Part shown: positions 1 to 11,844 of the stretch, piece after piece
Layout of the letters: every line of letters starts with the position of its first letter
How positions within the stretch are numbered: position 1 is the stretch's first letter
Assembly (NCBI RefSeq): GCF_047948215.1
Contig: NC_134465.1
Coordinates: 39,718,153-39,782,152, forward strand
Direction: 5' to 3'
Length of the DNA stretch: 64,000 nucleotides
DNA from: Lycorma delicatula
Lineage: Eukaryota > Arthropoda > Insecta > Hemiptera > Fulgoridae
Translations under genes and position numbers: made by a program
Notes under the pieces: model-generated
The model's database searches: none
Told to the model about the DNA's origin: nothing
What the model saw: only the letters and a program-made list of their open reading frames with translations

Positions 1-96
1 GTTTACTTTTTATATATAAAATAAAATATTTAATTTACCAACTAGAAACAGAAATACAAATCATCAGTAAAATTGTTTGAAATGAATAGCAGAGTT

Positions 97-2361
97 CAGT
101 GATGGGGAAACATTTTTGGGAGAAGGCCAAAGAAAAAAGAAAACAAACTAAGTGGGCCGACAAAATTTATTAAAAAATAAGCACATGTACATTATATTTT
201 ATCTTTGTCGTATATCTTATGATATATTGTTAGAAAATTCAATTAATGATTGAATGAGTATGAAGGAGTGTGTGTTGAATGGAACTGTGTACTTGTTCAA
301 AGTTTCATGGTAGAAAACACTTGTTCACGAACATAGGATGATCCTAACGTGGCGATTATCTTCTGAGCATGAGATCTCAAATTTGGGAAACTTGATCTCG
401 ACAGGGACTTGTAGAACTCTAATATTCAGTGTTATGTTTTAACTAGGTTAGTTCAAGCTGAAGTTATGGATTCATTGTGTCTCAGTCCAAATTAAATGGC
501 ATACTGAAAATATTCAAGTCTTGTTCAATAGTTTTGAAGTCTTGAAACCTGTGTTCAAATTTATCATGGAGTCTTCTCACGCTTTCCTCGTAGCTCACAA
601 GTTTGTCTTCAATCTCTGCTACTATTTTTTTTTCCATGGTAAGCAGGACAGGTTTTTCTTAACTAGTTGTTTGGCAAATAAAACTAGTTGCATTTTAAAA
701 CCTCTGAGATGACCCCAGATATTGAGGATAAATTAATCTCTTCCTTGCAGCTTAACATTCAACTTATTTATATGACAGAAGATCTGTGAAAAACCCAAAG
801 ACCGAAATCCATGTTTTATTTACCAGCATTTCACAGCCTTCCAGCATCTGTTTTTCACACATGAATGAAATTATTTCCTCTTTCAGCTCCCAAACTCGCT
901 TGAACACGCATCCTACACTAAGCTTTAGTGTACCTTACTTTAGTGTAGTAGAGTATATCATTGTATTCACACTGCATTGAGTCAAGAATCTCTCGAAATT
1001 GTCTGTAAGTGCTTTAGATTGAATAGCATTAACAAGCTTCATTCATAATGACATAATGTACATGTTTCATATTTAGGGCAGATTTACACAAAGTATCTTG
1101 ATGTATGACACAATGAAAAAATACAACTTTATTCTCAGGGTATGCTTGGTTAAACATGCCATCAAATCCAGATTTATTTCTTGTCGTATTAGATGCTCCA
1201 TCAGTCGTAATATTGCATATACTGATTATGGGTACTTTCAAAGTCGATAGGCCTTCCTGAAATTCATGAAAGATGTCTGACCCTGTTGACATACCCTTTA
1301 TCATCAAATGCATTCTAGTTCTTCAGTAATACAAAAGTTATCATCAATACCTCTTATAAATAGTAGTAACTGAGCAGTATCATTTATGTCAGTACTCTCA
1401 TCCACAGTAATAGAAAGAAATTTAAACTAATCTTAATTCTAGCCGTGACAATAGGTGTTTATCTATTGTTTCAATTGTAGAAGTAATTATTTTTCAAGAC
1501 AAACTGACAGTCTCAAAATCATTTGTTTTGTCAGGACACAAAATATCAATCTTTGAGCATGCAATGTTTCACAAACTCCTCATCAGAAAGAGCTTTTTTA
1601 CTTTTAGCAGTATTGAATACCACAACATAACTAGCATGTGTAGCTGCTTTTTTTAGAACTATTATTGTTTTTATATTTTGCTGACCTGAGAGCTTTTTAG
1701 ATATATCTGCTTTTTGTTTCCTTCCATCTTTGTCATGGCTTCATAACTAGCATTTTTATACTTAGATGTAAAGTGCTGGAAGTGTTAAATTTGTTATAGA
1801 CAGTCACAGTTCCATTACAAATAAGGCACAATGGTTTATTCTTAAAAGCTGTGAAAATGTATTTCCAAGTCCACTCATCTTTAAAAGTGAATCAGCCTTA
1901 TGTTTTTTAGTTGCCATCTTGGCAAATCGGAAATGTGTTTCACAAATACTCGCTACAAAATAGCAAACATCAATAACCGACAAGAATATGCGAGATCATA
2001 TTGAGAACTACTTTACAACTAGCCACTGACTGAGAGTATTAGACCATTAAGCTGTAGCTGGAGTGGTGGGGATAGCATGAGTCAGTCTGTCGAGTACTAC
2101 TGTTGTGAACACTCTGGCACCATTTCGTGACCTACCGTCATCCACTACCCTGTGTGGAGAATACAGACACAGAAAGATTACGATGTGTTACAATATGAGT
2201 GAGATGTACGACATGAAATCTATGTATGTCTTTGGTTGAGAGAACTGATCAGAACATAATAAAGAGTGTGTATAGGTGGCCATTCAGAATCGTGTCACAG
2301 GCCGGATTAGACCAGTCCAGGGACCACATCTGGCTCACAGGCCATACTTTACCCATCGCTG
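97..2361 (-). mobile_element. hAT-type DNA transposon, degraded, with both terminal repeats
   Basis: The left end begins CAGTGATGGGGAAA at 97. The right end, read from the other strand at 2361, begins CAGCGATGGGTAAAGTA: 12 of 14 terminal bases match, in the style of hAT ends. Between them lies a reverse-strand BED/hAT transposase relic (separate entry). The 8-bp flanks (89-96 and 2362-2369) agree at only four positions, so no clean target duplication remains. Sequence 1918-2360 is the non-coding 5' part of the element and 97-259 its 3' part. Confidence 0.7.
260..1917 (-). pseudogene. BED/hAT transposase relic (ZBED5/GTF2IRD2-type)
   Basis: Reverse-strand reading starts at an ATG at 1917 (MATKK...). 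An N-terminal BED-like zinc-finger segment follows (EWTWKYIFTAFKNKPLCLIC, near 1890-1830). Then comes the catalytic-core block SITVDESTDINDTAQLLLFI near 1430-1340 and TTDGAS...HCVIHQDTLC...NMKHV (1210-1060), open from 1313 to 1029. A C-terminal block FPNLRSHAQKIIATLGSSYV follows near 390-320. These blocks are typical of the ZBED5/SCAND3/GTF2IRD2 class of hAT-derived proteins. Frame changes and stops between blocks show it is broken. Confidence 0.75.
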
Positions 2362-5220
2362 GTGTTGTTCAAATTAATATATATTGTTATTGTAAATAAA
2401 AGTAAAAATTGTGTTATTCTTTCACTATAAGAATAAAGTTGATATTGGAAATTTTTATTAGTTTTACTGTTAATTTTTCTTTCACATTTAATAATATCCA
2501 ACACGCTTTCATTACTGTAAATTTTTTTATTAAATTATGTATCATTATGTAATCTTTTTACTTGCAAAAAAATGTTTTGAGTAAATTTTAGAAGTCTATT
2601 AATAATTTTAGCTTTGTGTTCAGGAGACTCCTTAAGTTAGAAAAACAGTTAATATATTTAGTTATCTAAACTCATTTGATCTCAAAATGTTTCTTTTTCA
2701 TAAAAGGTAATCTAAAAGGAAAATTTTTTTTATAAATTACTTATAATAAACCATTAAATTTTCCCTCTAAGGTAATGCAGTTATTCTTTCTAATCCTTTT
2801 CTGACAATAACATTTTTATTTAAATATTTATCAGTAAGTTTTATGCGAGTGAGAAATTTACATTACATGGTTTATTTTTACTCTTAAATAATCTTCTAAA
2901 ATTTGACTGTACATAATCTACACTCCGTAATTTACACAAAAAGCCTGAATTTACACAAAAAGCCTGAACATTATCCTTAAATAAATTTGTAAAATATTGC
3001 TGCTGTAAGGAGAAATCAATTCAGAGATACAGTTCAGATCAGTTGGAAAAAAAAAAAAAAATAGTACTTGAAAATGAGTTAATAGTTCAGTTGTTGCAAC
3101 ATTGGATTTTTATCAAAAATTAACATTAAAATTGCCATATTTTATAATATTGAATTTATTTGAAACTTTTCAAAGAGTCTCATATAATTTATATGGAAAT
3201 GTTTCGAAAGAATTAGGAGTTTTATAATTAATGATCAAAGCAGATTTTAAACTAGGTATTAAGTTGCACAGCATTTAAAATTTATTGTTTCAGGCAATAC
3301 AAGGTAACATTCGGTTTTATAAAAAAAAAATTCTTAAATCTTTTGTATTGTAAAAAAAAAATTACTGTGCTTTTTAATTAATGCTCATAAAATATTTATA
3401 TTTTTATAAAAAGGTTTAAAAATTTCACATTTCTTAATTTAGATAACCTGGAATTTTCTTTGTTCTGAAAACACAAAATTCCCTAAATCATTGCATAAAA
3501 ATATTTTCTAATTCATATTCAGTATTAAATTAGGAAATCTTAAAATTAGTATAATTATTATTTTTAGGGAAATAAGGAATACTTAGATTTATTAAGAAAC
3601 TTCCCTAAGTTATGCTAATAAGTTTTATTTTGATCACAGGTTGTAGGTCATCTTAACATCACAATTTACTTTATTTTTAAGTTTAATCCAGTTTAAAGTT
3701 TTAAATCGAACTTAGATCTTGGAAAATTATAAATGAATTTAAGAGGGAAGTAATTTTAAACATAAGTTAATATCGGTCATTTATTTAAAAAAAAAACCTT
3801 TATTAAGCTGCTCAACAGTTAAATCACAGACATATATGTATCATAATTGAAAATCTTGTCATATTATTATTTAGTTTTTATTAGCAATTTGTCAAAAGCA
3901 ATGAAACTTTATAAAAAATAGAATAGAATAAAGTTTCCTATTTAAGGTAATTTTTCCCTGTAATGGAATGCTATGATGGATATTTTTTTGAAAATAATAT
4001 TTTGACATATAAATAATATGTTAAAGTCATATCAATTTACGGGTTAATATACCATTTGATCAAAAATTAGTGCTCTAAGATACATTACAGCGTACTTAAG
4101 AATATAACTATTTTTGTACATTTTAATATAATCAAATATAAAAATAAAAAGTAGTTACCGATATCATGTTAATGTATACTTTTTTAAAATTGAAAATGTA
4201 ATAAAGAAATAGTTTTTTGTTATTATTCATTAATATACAATAAGTTGTTTGTATGCATGTGTGTATGTGTGTATTTCTTTATGTTTTGAGTTGAAAAATA
4301 TTTTTTGTCGTACATTTTTCTTTTTTATGATTGAACATATGTATAAAGTACTATTTATAGTATGACTGTCTGTAGCAGACTTTTTCACATTTTAAAAATG
4401 AAAAAAAAATCCATCTGTGGAAAATTGTATATTCTAAAACTCTCTATTAGTGTAGCGTTGTAACAAAATATGTATTAGACTGTGACTATCACATTTTATA
4501 TTCTACTGAATCTTACATTTGACTGCAGATGACCTTACAATTGTTATATGCAAGCTCACTGCTTCTCCATGTTCCAAATTCAGTTGTTGTTACGCTTATA
4601 ATTTAATTTCAGTTTACATGTTTTTAACCCTTTTATCTTTTAAACTAAATTAATATAGTTTAATTAATTACCTATTGATTTTAGATTTTTGATAAAGGTT
4701 TTTGTTCAATAGAAAACTAAAATAAGTGATATAAAAAAAGTAATTTTTCAAAATAAGTGAATTAGTGTTTTCCTTACTTTTTCTACAATGCTTACTGTTT
4801 TAATTCTCTATCCTGTGATGCAGAGAACAGTACTACCAAAAAGTTTGGAATGTTAAACATGGTTTCTAATCTGGTTTTATTACAGATGTGTGCTACTATA
4901 TGATGCAAGCCGTACTTATTAGTGAATTGGCTGAGTGTCATGCTATGTGTATATCTGTACTTTTTTTGTGACATTGTAATTGTATCATTCTGTGATTCTA
5001 CCATGAATTGAAAGTGATTTAAAGATCATAGAGTGTTCATCAGTTTCTGTTGGATTATCTGCAAGACGGCTTCAGAAACTTTCTGAATGACTTGGCAAGT
5101 ATTTGGTGAGCGTGCTTTTAGCCAAATACAAAATTACAATCTGTACAGATATTTTAAAAACAGATGGAAATTAGTTTATGAAGAACATTCTTGTCCTCCG
5201 ATCAAAAAAAAAAAAAATAC
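2362..5220. other. AT-rich spacer, no gene seen
   Basis: Very AT-rich sequence with short poly(A)/(T) runs. A 19-bp direct tandem duplication (TTTACACAAAAAGCCTGAA at about 2931-2949 and 2950-2968) is the only structure noted. No ORF here resembles a known family. Confidence 0.6.
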
Positions 5221-5229
5221 CTCAAAATG

Positions 5230-6015
5230 TAATAAAAGTATGTGAAGAAATCTGCACGAGCAAAGGAGAACAAGCCATGATATCTATGAGATTCTTGACA
5301 AAAGTACTGCGACTGACTCGTGCTTTCTTATCTCCTTTTTAATTCCCAAGTACTCTGTCCAGTGTTATGAAACTATGCCTGCTTACTGGGAAAAATCATA
5401 TGTCTGAGCGTTCTGTGAAGTATTTAACAACCAAAACTTATTGCACCGACAAAAATGGAATTTTTGTTGTGTGCATTGCACCTATCACAAAAAGTCTCAT
5501 TATTTTATACTGTAAAACCCCTTCATGAAGAAGGAAATCATAAATACAAGACTTGATTTCATTTGCACCCTTCCCAAACTCTTTTAGTCCACATGTAAGA
5601 TGCAACATTGTTTGTACAAAGTTGCGACTTTGAATGGCCTTTAATGATTGTAAAACTATTAGATAAATCTGCCAGCTATAATAGGTTCCTTGGTCAGGCA
5701 GCGGCTGGTTTTTATGATAGTCATATAATATGGTTAGTATATCTGTTTTGTTTTCTTTGTTCAAGTTGTAAAACATTTTTGCTCTTAATTTATAGATTTT
5801 TATTTGGGTTAAAATATTATCTTACTTATTTTGCACACAATTTTTCAGTTTTTCCTCAAACAACAGATGTATCTAGCAAACATCAACCCAAGGTGTACCA
5901 AAACTCTAGTAATGCATATTAAAAATGAATCTAAACATGGTTCTTTTACCTGTAACTCAATCTCAGAAGTTTCAGCAACGTACATCACCCCTAGATCCAA
6001 TGGGAGATATTTTTG
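5230..6015 (-). pseudogene. Unrecognised coding-like remnant
   Basis: The reverse strand from 5776 to 5438 is open for 112 codons, with fragments such as CGLKEFGKGANEIKSCIYDF and FVIGAMHTTKIPF. Coherent-looking peptide continues after frame changes down to about 5230 and upstream to about 6015. It is less AT-rich than its neighbours, as expected for old coding sequence. I do not recognise the family. It could be a transposon ORF, a retrocopy or chance. Confidence 0.3.
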
Positions 6016-6019
6016 ACCA

Positions 6020-7882
6020 TTTTAATACAACAGTCATTGTTTCAGTGTAGTTAAATTTATTTAAGAAAATCATGATACTTTATTTTTTTATTAAACTTTT
6101 TAAATAATATTTCCTCCATGTCTTTTTTTGGAATATCTCCCTCTTCATTATAGTTTTTTGTAATTAAATTAATTGTAAATCTTGACATGTGTATAGCATT
6201 TAAAAATGTTTCCGATCACACCGGTACCAATTCTTTATTGTTATTACTGATAAATTATTTTTTATATGTTTTTATAGCTTCTTTTTTCATTTGTATTAGT
6301 TTTAGCTCTTTGGTATTTTAAAGGAACTATTGTTTTATACTTTAAGATCCTTAAAATCTTTATCCTTATTGTCATAAAATCTCTGGTAAAATTTTCATTT
6401 TTAATTTGCAGTTAATGTTGAATGAAATGTACTTTGGTTCTTCAAAATTTTAGAATTGTATCACGAAGTGGTTTATAGATTTAAAAATTGATTATTTTTT
6501 GTAAGTGCTTCGAAAGATCACATTATAAATTTTATACATTGTTGGATCAAGCAACCAATGTTAGAACTCTGTGATCGTTAGTAAAATGTACTCTAGGAAG
6601 CAGTACATAACCAGAACATGTATTTATATTAGGTTTGTTGCTTTACTATTTTAAAGATGTTATTGGAAAAATTATCAGAGAGGAGCTCATCATAAAAATC
6701 ATATAGAAAGGATGGATTTTAGGAAGTATAAGAAAAAAAAAGAAATTTTTATCGTATTGGTTCCTAATATATCGGCACACAAAATGAAGGGGCTTGAGAT
6801 AACAGTCAAGTAATTTTGTTTTATAAGCTAATTTTAGGAACTTTTAAACCATGATACCAGAGGTATAAATAAGTGAAAACATTTTTCTCTTTTGCTATTT
6901 TTTTTTTTTGCATCTTAAATCTTAATTAGTATTTAAACTTAAAAAATTGAATCAAATATCTGATATACTGAATGCGATTTCATTAATCAACCTAGGTCTC
7001 TAGGATTGATTGTAGAATCTGGTTTATACTGAAGAAACGTTTTTCTTTTTAATTTTATGAAAACTTATTAAGGTAGCATACTTTATTAAAGGCATGCCTT
7101 TGATTTAGAGTTAAAAATTAAACTACAAAAATCACAGTTAAGGACCGAGTTTTGCCTTCTATAAATTGAAAGTAATAAAAATATTATACATTAAGATCAA
7201 CAAAAAGAACTTATTTTTTTTGTCGAAAGTTTTACGGTACTATCCTTACTTGCAAGGGTAGACAGTCAACTGACAAATTAGTTTATTTAGGTCCTTTTGT
7301 AGGGTGATAGATGGAAAGGATGATCCCCACTTTAAAAAGTCATCTGCGTAGTCGGTATGTAAGAAAAAATAAAAATTAAAAAAATTTCAGTCTCAAATCC
7401 AACACCTTTTGATTATATGAGGTCTCTGGAACAATCACTCACTACTCGGCTACTGTAATTGTTGATATTCAAATAAAAAAATTAAACGAAGTTGAAAATT
7501 AAAATGGAGTTTATATAGAAATTGAGCCAAGTTGAAACCTCCTCAAGTTTAAATTTAAAATAGGGACTATCTTGCAAAAGTATATCAATAAATTAATTTG
7601 TAAGTTCACCGCTTGCTGTTAAATTCTCTTTTAATTGTACAGTATTCGTATATGGGTATATAATTCCAGGCTGGGAAAATATTTTCAGAAAAAGTAATCT
7701 TTAGATTATTAATTTACCAGCACTTTAAGACAGCTTAAATAAATAATATTTTTTAACTTTGCCCTTCCATTTATTTAAATATATAATTTTGTCTCGTAAT
7801 GATAATAATTTAAAGATTATTTAACAGACCGTAATAATTATAAGCACAATTTATTATACATATAATTATACTACAAGAAATA
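6020..7882. other. AT-rich spacer, no feature seen
   Basis: No ORF above about 60 codons, no terminal repeats and no recognisable protein fragments. Only homopolymer runs were noted. Confidence 0.55.
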
Positions 7883-7890
7883 TAAATGAA

Positions 7891-8268
7891 CAGTGGCGGC
7901 TTGCATAAATGTACTGTGGAACTGCAGCACCCCCTATTTCCACTTGATATCGACAACGTTTAATATAATTAGTCCTTTTTTTCTTTATACTTTTAAAATA
8001 TATAATCCTTAAGTTTAATGTCAGTAGCCATTCCCCAGTTTATGAAGGCACAGTTCCATACAAAGATACAGAAATCTTTGTATGGAACTGTGCCCTTCAC
8101 AGTTCCAGCGGCATGGTGTATGGCTGTTGTGCACATGCGCATGTAGGAAGCTGCAAGGGAGAAACAATGCTGGTGGAAAGTAGTTTTGTTTTTACTCCAC
8201 ATGTGTATGGAACATTCCTTGTTCATTCCCTTTTCTAGTTCTAACTATTTAGCTACAAGCCACCACTG
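7891..8268. mobile_element. hAT-type MITE (378 bp) with perfect 8-bp target duplication
   Basis: The left end CAGTGGCGGCTTG (7891) and the right end read in reverse, CAGTGGTGGCTTG (8268), form 13-bp inverted termini with one mismatch. The flanks are identical: TAAATGAA at 7883-7890 and at 8269-8276, the 8-bp duplication expected of hAT transposition. Internally there is a perfect 21-bp hairpin (arms 8047-8067 and 8074-8094, 6-nt loop). A 77-codon reverse-strand ORF (7993-8226) crosses the hairpin and is probably not a protein. Confidence 0.88.
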
Positions 8269-8648
8269 TAAATGAATTAAATTTAAATTGCCCAATATAC
8301 AGACTAGTAACACATAATCATAACTTCTTGAACATGGGTCTCCAAAATGTATAAGTAACTGGCTAATCATATTAACTAAATCAATAACTGTAAAAAGAAA
8401 AAAAATTAATACAAAATGGTTTTTTACATGTTATCCAATTATATACTGAGCGATGACCTTGAAGTCTAGGGGTTGTAACAAGGTCAATTATATTTTTATT
8501 TTGTAATAATGTATGATTAGTACATTTTTAGCAATTCAATATTATGTAACAATTTAAAAATAAATAAACCCTGCAGTAAACACACCTAAAAGTAAGATAC
8601 TAGCAGGCAAATTTTGCATATATGTATATAACATTTGCTGCCTGCTGT

Positions 8649-8655
8649 ACACACC

Positions 8656-8706
<51 letters not shown>

Positions 8707-8709
8707 ACA
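8649..8709. repeat. Compound (CA)n(TA)n microsatellite
   Basis: CA dinucleotides run into an uninterrupted AT/TA tract (about 8665-8697) and back into CA repeats. Confidence 0.9.
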
Positions 8710-8883
8710 TGTTTGGCACTTGGTAATGCTACAAATAAAGAATTCTGTAAAGAGATTTTAATTATTTTAAATTATTAAATTTATTGTTTAGCAGTCTTTT
8801 TATTCATTTAATAATGTGTTATTAATTCATGTGTTTTAAAAAAATGTTCATCTGTAAAAGGTTTTGGTGTCAGTAACAAAAAT

Positions 8884-8943
8884 GTAAATCGTAACAAAAA
8901 GGTTACGATTTACCTTTAAAACATTTTTAAAGGTAAATCGTAA
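8884..8943. repeat. Alternating inverted/direct 11-12 bp motif (hairpin cluster)
   Basis: GTAAATCGTAAC (8884-8895) is followed by its exact reverse complement (8902-8913), then again by the forward motif GTAAATCGTAA (8933-8943). The first two form a perfect 12-bp stem with a 6-nt loop. Confidence 0.75.
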
Positions 8944-9039
8944 TGTTAAGTTTACTATCAAAACATATTTAAATGACTTTACTCGAAAAAGTTACCTTAG
9001 TTGTCACTGTCCACACGGTTACAATATTTATTTCTAACT

Positions 9040-9440
9040 AGCTGATCCGGCAATGCCTAATTATTGCTAGATTTGAGTATATGTATATATATATATAGAT
9101 TAAACGAACACAAATGAAAGTTTGATTAAACATTAAAAACTGAACATTATGGAACATCATAAAATTTAACCTTTCTTTTTTCCCCTCTTCCAATCTTTTG
9201 TTTTTCCCTTCTTCGCAGAAATATTTCTTTTCACTAATATATATTCTGAATATGAGCCAAATCGGACCATAAATACAATTTTTTTAAATATCGCGACCCT
9301 CCTGTGGTACCAAGTGGGTCCAAACTAATTCAGAAACCTTGACGGGTGTGCATACAACAACTCAGGAAAGTTTCATCACAATCAAATGAATGGTATAGGA
9401 ACGCATATGGGACAAACAATCATTTATATATGTATATAAA
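9040..9440. repeat. Interspersed-repeat fragment, class uncertain
   Basis: It opens with CTAGCTGATCCGGCAATGCC (9050-9069), a motif that I associate with dispersed repeats of many insect genomes. It continues with a less AT-rich non-coding block (CCAAATCGGACC..., CTTGACGGGTGTGCATACAA...). No ORF, clear ends or target duplication was found, so the class is left open. Confidence 0.35.
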
Positions 9441-10034
9441 AGATTAATGGGTTTTTTGTCTAAATTTGCTGCACTTTAGCGTTATATATTCTTTGCTTTT
9501 ATGCAAAATAATTTTCTTCTTTAATCGCTTTACCTTTACCTTAAAGGGAAGCCGGATTCAGTCATTTGATATATCCTAGTAAAGCCCAAGATTTAAGTGT
9601 CTAATAGACTTGGTTAGATTTTTTTTTAAATCCCATTTAAATATGAATATAAAGTCCTTATGAATTTTCTTGTGTTGCATTACTATAGAATAAAATATGA
9701 TCTCTAGCCATCACTTATTTGTTTAAATAGAATTATTCATTTTTACCCAATCTGTATTAATATTCCCTTCAGACCTTTTGTTGTCGGGTAATAATCGACA
9801 GTTATAAATCTAGGTCGTAATTAATTAAATTTCATGCATCGATAAAAATAACATTAGTGACTATTTTTAGAAAAAATGGTACTGAACTTACATCATTTTG
9901 GTAAGTGAAAAATTATTGCTCTGCTATTATCTTCTTGAAACTAAGAGTTTTTTCTAATTTATTGATAAATATACAATGTTTGTGGTAAATAATTGCCTCT
10001 TGCCTATTTTTTTCAGTGTTTCAAACATCTACGA
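9441..10034. other. AT-rich spacer, no feature seen
   Basis: No ORF, repeat ends or RNA-like structure could be supported. Confidence 0.5.
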
Positions 10035-10050
10035 TTAGATCTCTTTACCT

Positions 10051-10353
10051 TTTCTTTCTTTTTCCTGTTTAGCCTCCGGTAACTACTGTTTAGATAATTC
10101 TTCAGAGGATGATATGTATGAGTGCAAATGAAGTGTAGTCTTGTACATTCTCAGTTCGACCATTCCTGAGATATGTGGTTAATTGAAACCCAACCACCAA
10201 AAAACACTGGTATCCACGATCTAGTATTCAAATCCGTGTAAAAATAACTCTTTACACTTTACTAGGCTTTACTAGGACTTGAACGCTGTAACTCTCGACT
10301 TCCAAATCAGCTGATTTGGGAAGACGCGTTAACCACTAGACCAACCCGGTGGG
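10051..10353 (-). mobile_element. tRNA-derived SINE, copy A
   Basis: Reverse-strand copy of the family seen at 27387 and 28415. Read on the minus strand it starts CCCACCGGGTTGGTCTAGTG, has an A box (TGGTCTAGTGG), the palindrome AAATCAGCTGATTT and a degraded B-box area. It ends in a GGAGGCTAAACAGGAAAAAG-like tail. A perfect 16-bp target duplication TTAGATCTCTTTACCT flanks it (10035-10050 and 10354-10369), showing retroposition and fairly recent insertion. Confidence 0.88.
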
Positions 10354-10369
10354 TTAGATCTCTTTACCT

Positions 10370-11342
10370 ATTAAATATAAAAATAACCGATTGAAATTGT
10401 AATTAGAGTTTCATTACTCTTTTCATAATAATTAATATAATTTTATTTTTTATATATCTATTTATGTTTTTGGCAATATCTTCAATTACATCAAGTTAAT
10501 AATTTTTTAAAAAGTTGAAATTTAGATTTTCAAGCCCTGTATTACAGATTTGTACGTCGGTCAAAATTATATTGAGAATTACATATAACAGAAATGTCAC
10601 ACTTAAAAAATCAGGAGTGGCTTTCTCAAACACCATTGTTCACTTGTTCAAAAATTACTAAATGACTGTTATGAGATGTCTATTTTTTAGAATGGTTTAT
10701 TTATAATCTGATCTTTTACTGTGAATTATTGTAATTGTATTCATTTTATGTATTATATCTTCTATTTCATTGTAAATTTTAATGTACTTTTTATTTGTGT
10801 TGCGAGTGAATGCTACATGATTAAGGATGTACTATTGTGTCGTATGCACTGCATACTGTTAAAATTTCTAAGAATCCAGATTTGTGTTTAAAAAATCATA
10901 TTGCTGTCTAGATGTAGATAACAACTTAAGGCGATAAGAGCAATATTTCTCAAATTTAAATACAATATAATTACTGTATTAAATAAGATATACGATATAA
11001 ATTTAATAATTTTTTTTTTTTGGACAGCAAGATTCTATATCTGTAATCAGCATTTTTATGAAAACAGTTAATACACTCAGTAGATTTAATTGAATTTTCT
11101 TATAATATATGTAACTGTATTTTTATAACTTGCATTGTCATTTCAAGTAAGTAATAAGAAAACCGAATGCACCTTGGCTACAAGAGGTTTTTGTTCACTT
11201 CCACTCGTAAACTGTTGGTCTTGGTTCAGTACTTCCCAAAATGGTTTATTACAGGGTGGTTTGTTAAGTAAGGAGGGGGGAAAAGTGGGTATAAGTGGGG
11301 GAAAATAGTGAAAATACTGATACAATTTTATTTATTTTTTGT
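10370..11342. other. AT-rich spacer, no gene seen
   Basis: Nothing identifiable. A reverse-strand 60-codon ORF at 11143-11325 is proline-rich and has no recognisable homology; treated as chance. Confidence 0.5.
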
Positions 11343-11344
11343 TA

Positions 11345-11840
11345 TAACCTTTTAGTTCGACATGCTTAACCTAACAATTTTTAAGGGCCATTATACATTT
11401 TTATAGGTCGATTCGTTTCAGCTCTTCAAAATAGCCATTTACAGCATCAATCGGTTTGCTATCACCAGAAAATTTCTTTCCTTTTGAACCGCTTCTTTAG
11501 ATTTGGAAATAGACAGAAATCACAGTAAACCAAATCTGGTGCATAGGAGAATGCAATAGCAGTTCAACCATTGTAAATGCTGAAGTGTGAATAATCATAT
11601 TGTCTTGAAGCAGCATTTTTTCTTGACAAATTGCAATCTGGTTTTCTTGATTTCATTTACATATTAAAAAAAGTCCATAGTATTTGCTGTTGATTGTTTT
11701 CCCATTTGTAAGACAATTGATTAAAATTATGCCCTTTTCATCCTAAAAAGCAGTATTTGTGACCGTTCCAGTAAAAAAATAGTTACTTGAACTTCTTTGA
11801 CATCGTTTGCCTCTTAGTGTTTATTGTTATGGCTGTTCCT
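11345..11840 (-). pseudogene. Mariner transposase C-terminal relic
   Basis: On the reverse strand, fragments in changing frames follow mariner order: NGKTIN (about 11710), QEKMLLQDNMIIHTSAFTMV (the FHQDNARxHTSA region, about 11620), KKFSGDS (11480), then IDAVNGYFEELKRIDL (11450-11400). The catalytic-core segment after the DNARxH block is badly eroded. Ends are not defined. Confidence 0.6.
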
Positions 11841-11844
11841 TTAT

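Noticed and set aside
7993..8226. 77-aa ORF in the MITE
   Set aside because: It crosses the perfect hairpin, so part of the protein is the antisense of itself; no transposase motif.
10285..10353. Possible tRNA gene (A box and tRNA-like head)
   Set aside because: No closed cloverleaf or anticodon arm could be drawn, and the sequence recurs with a shared non-tRNA body and target duplications, so it is a SINE head.
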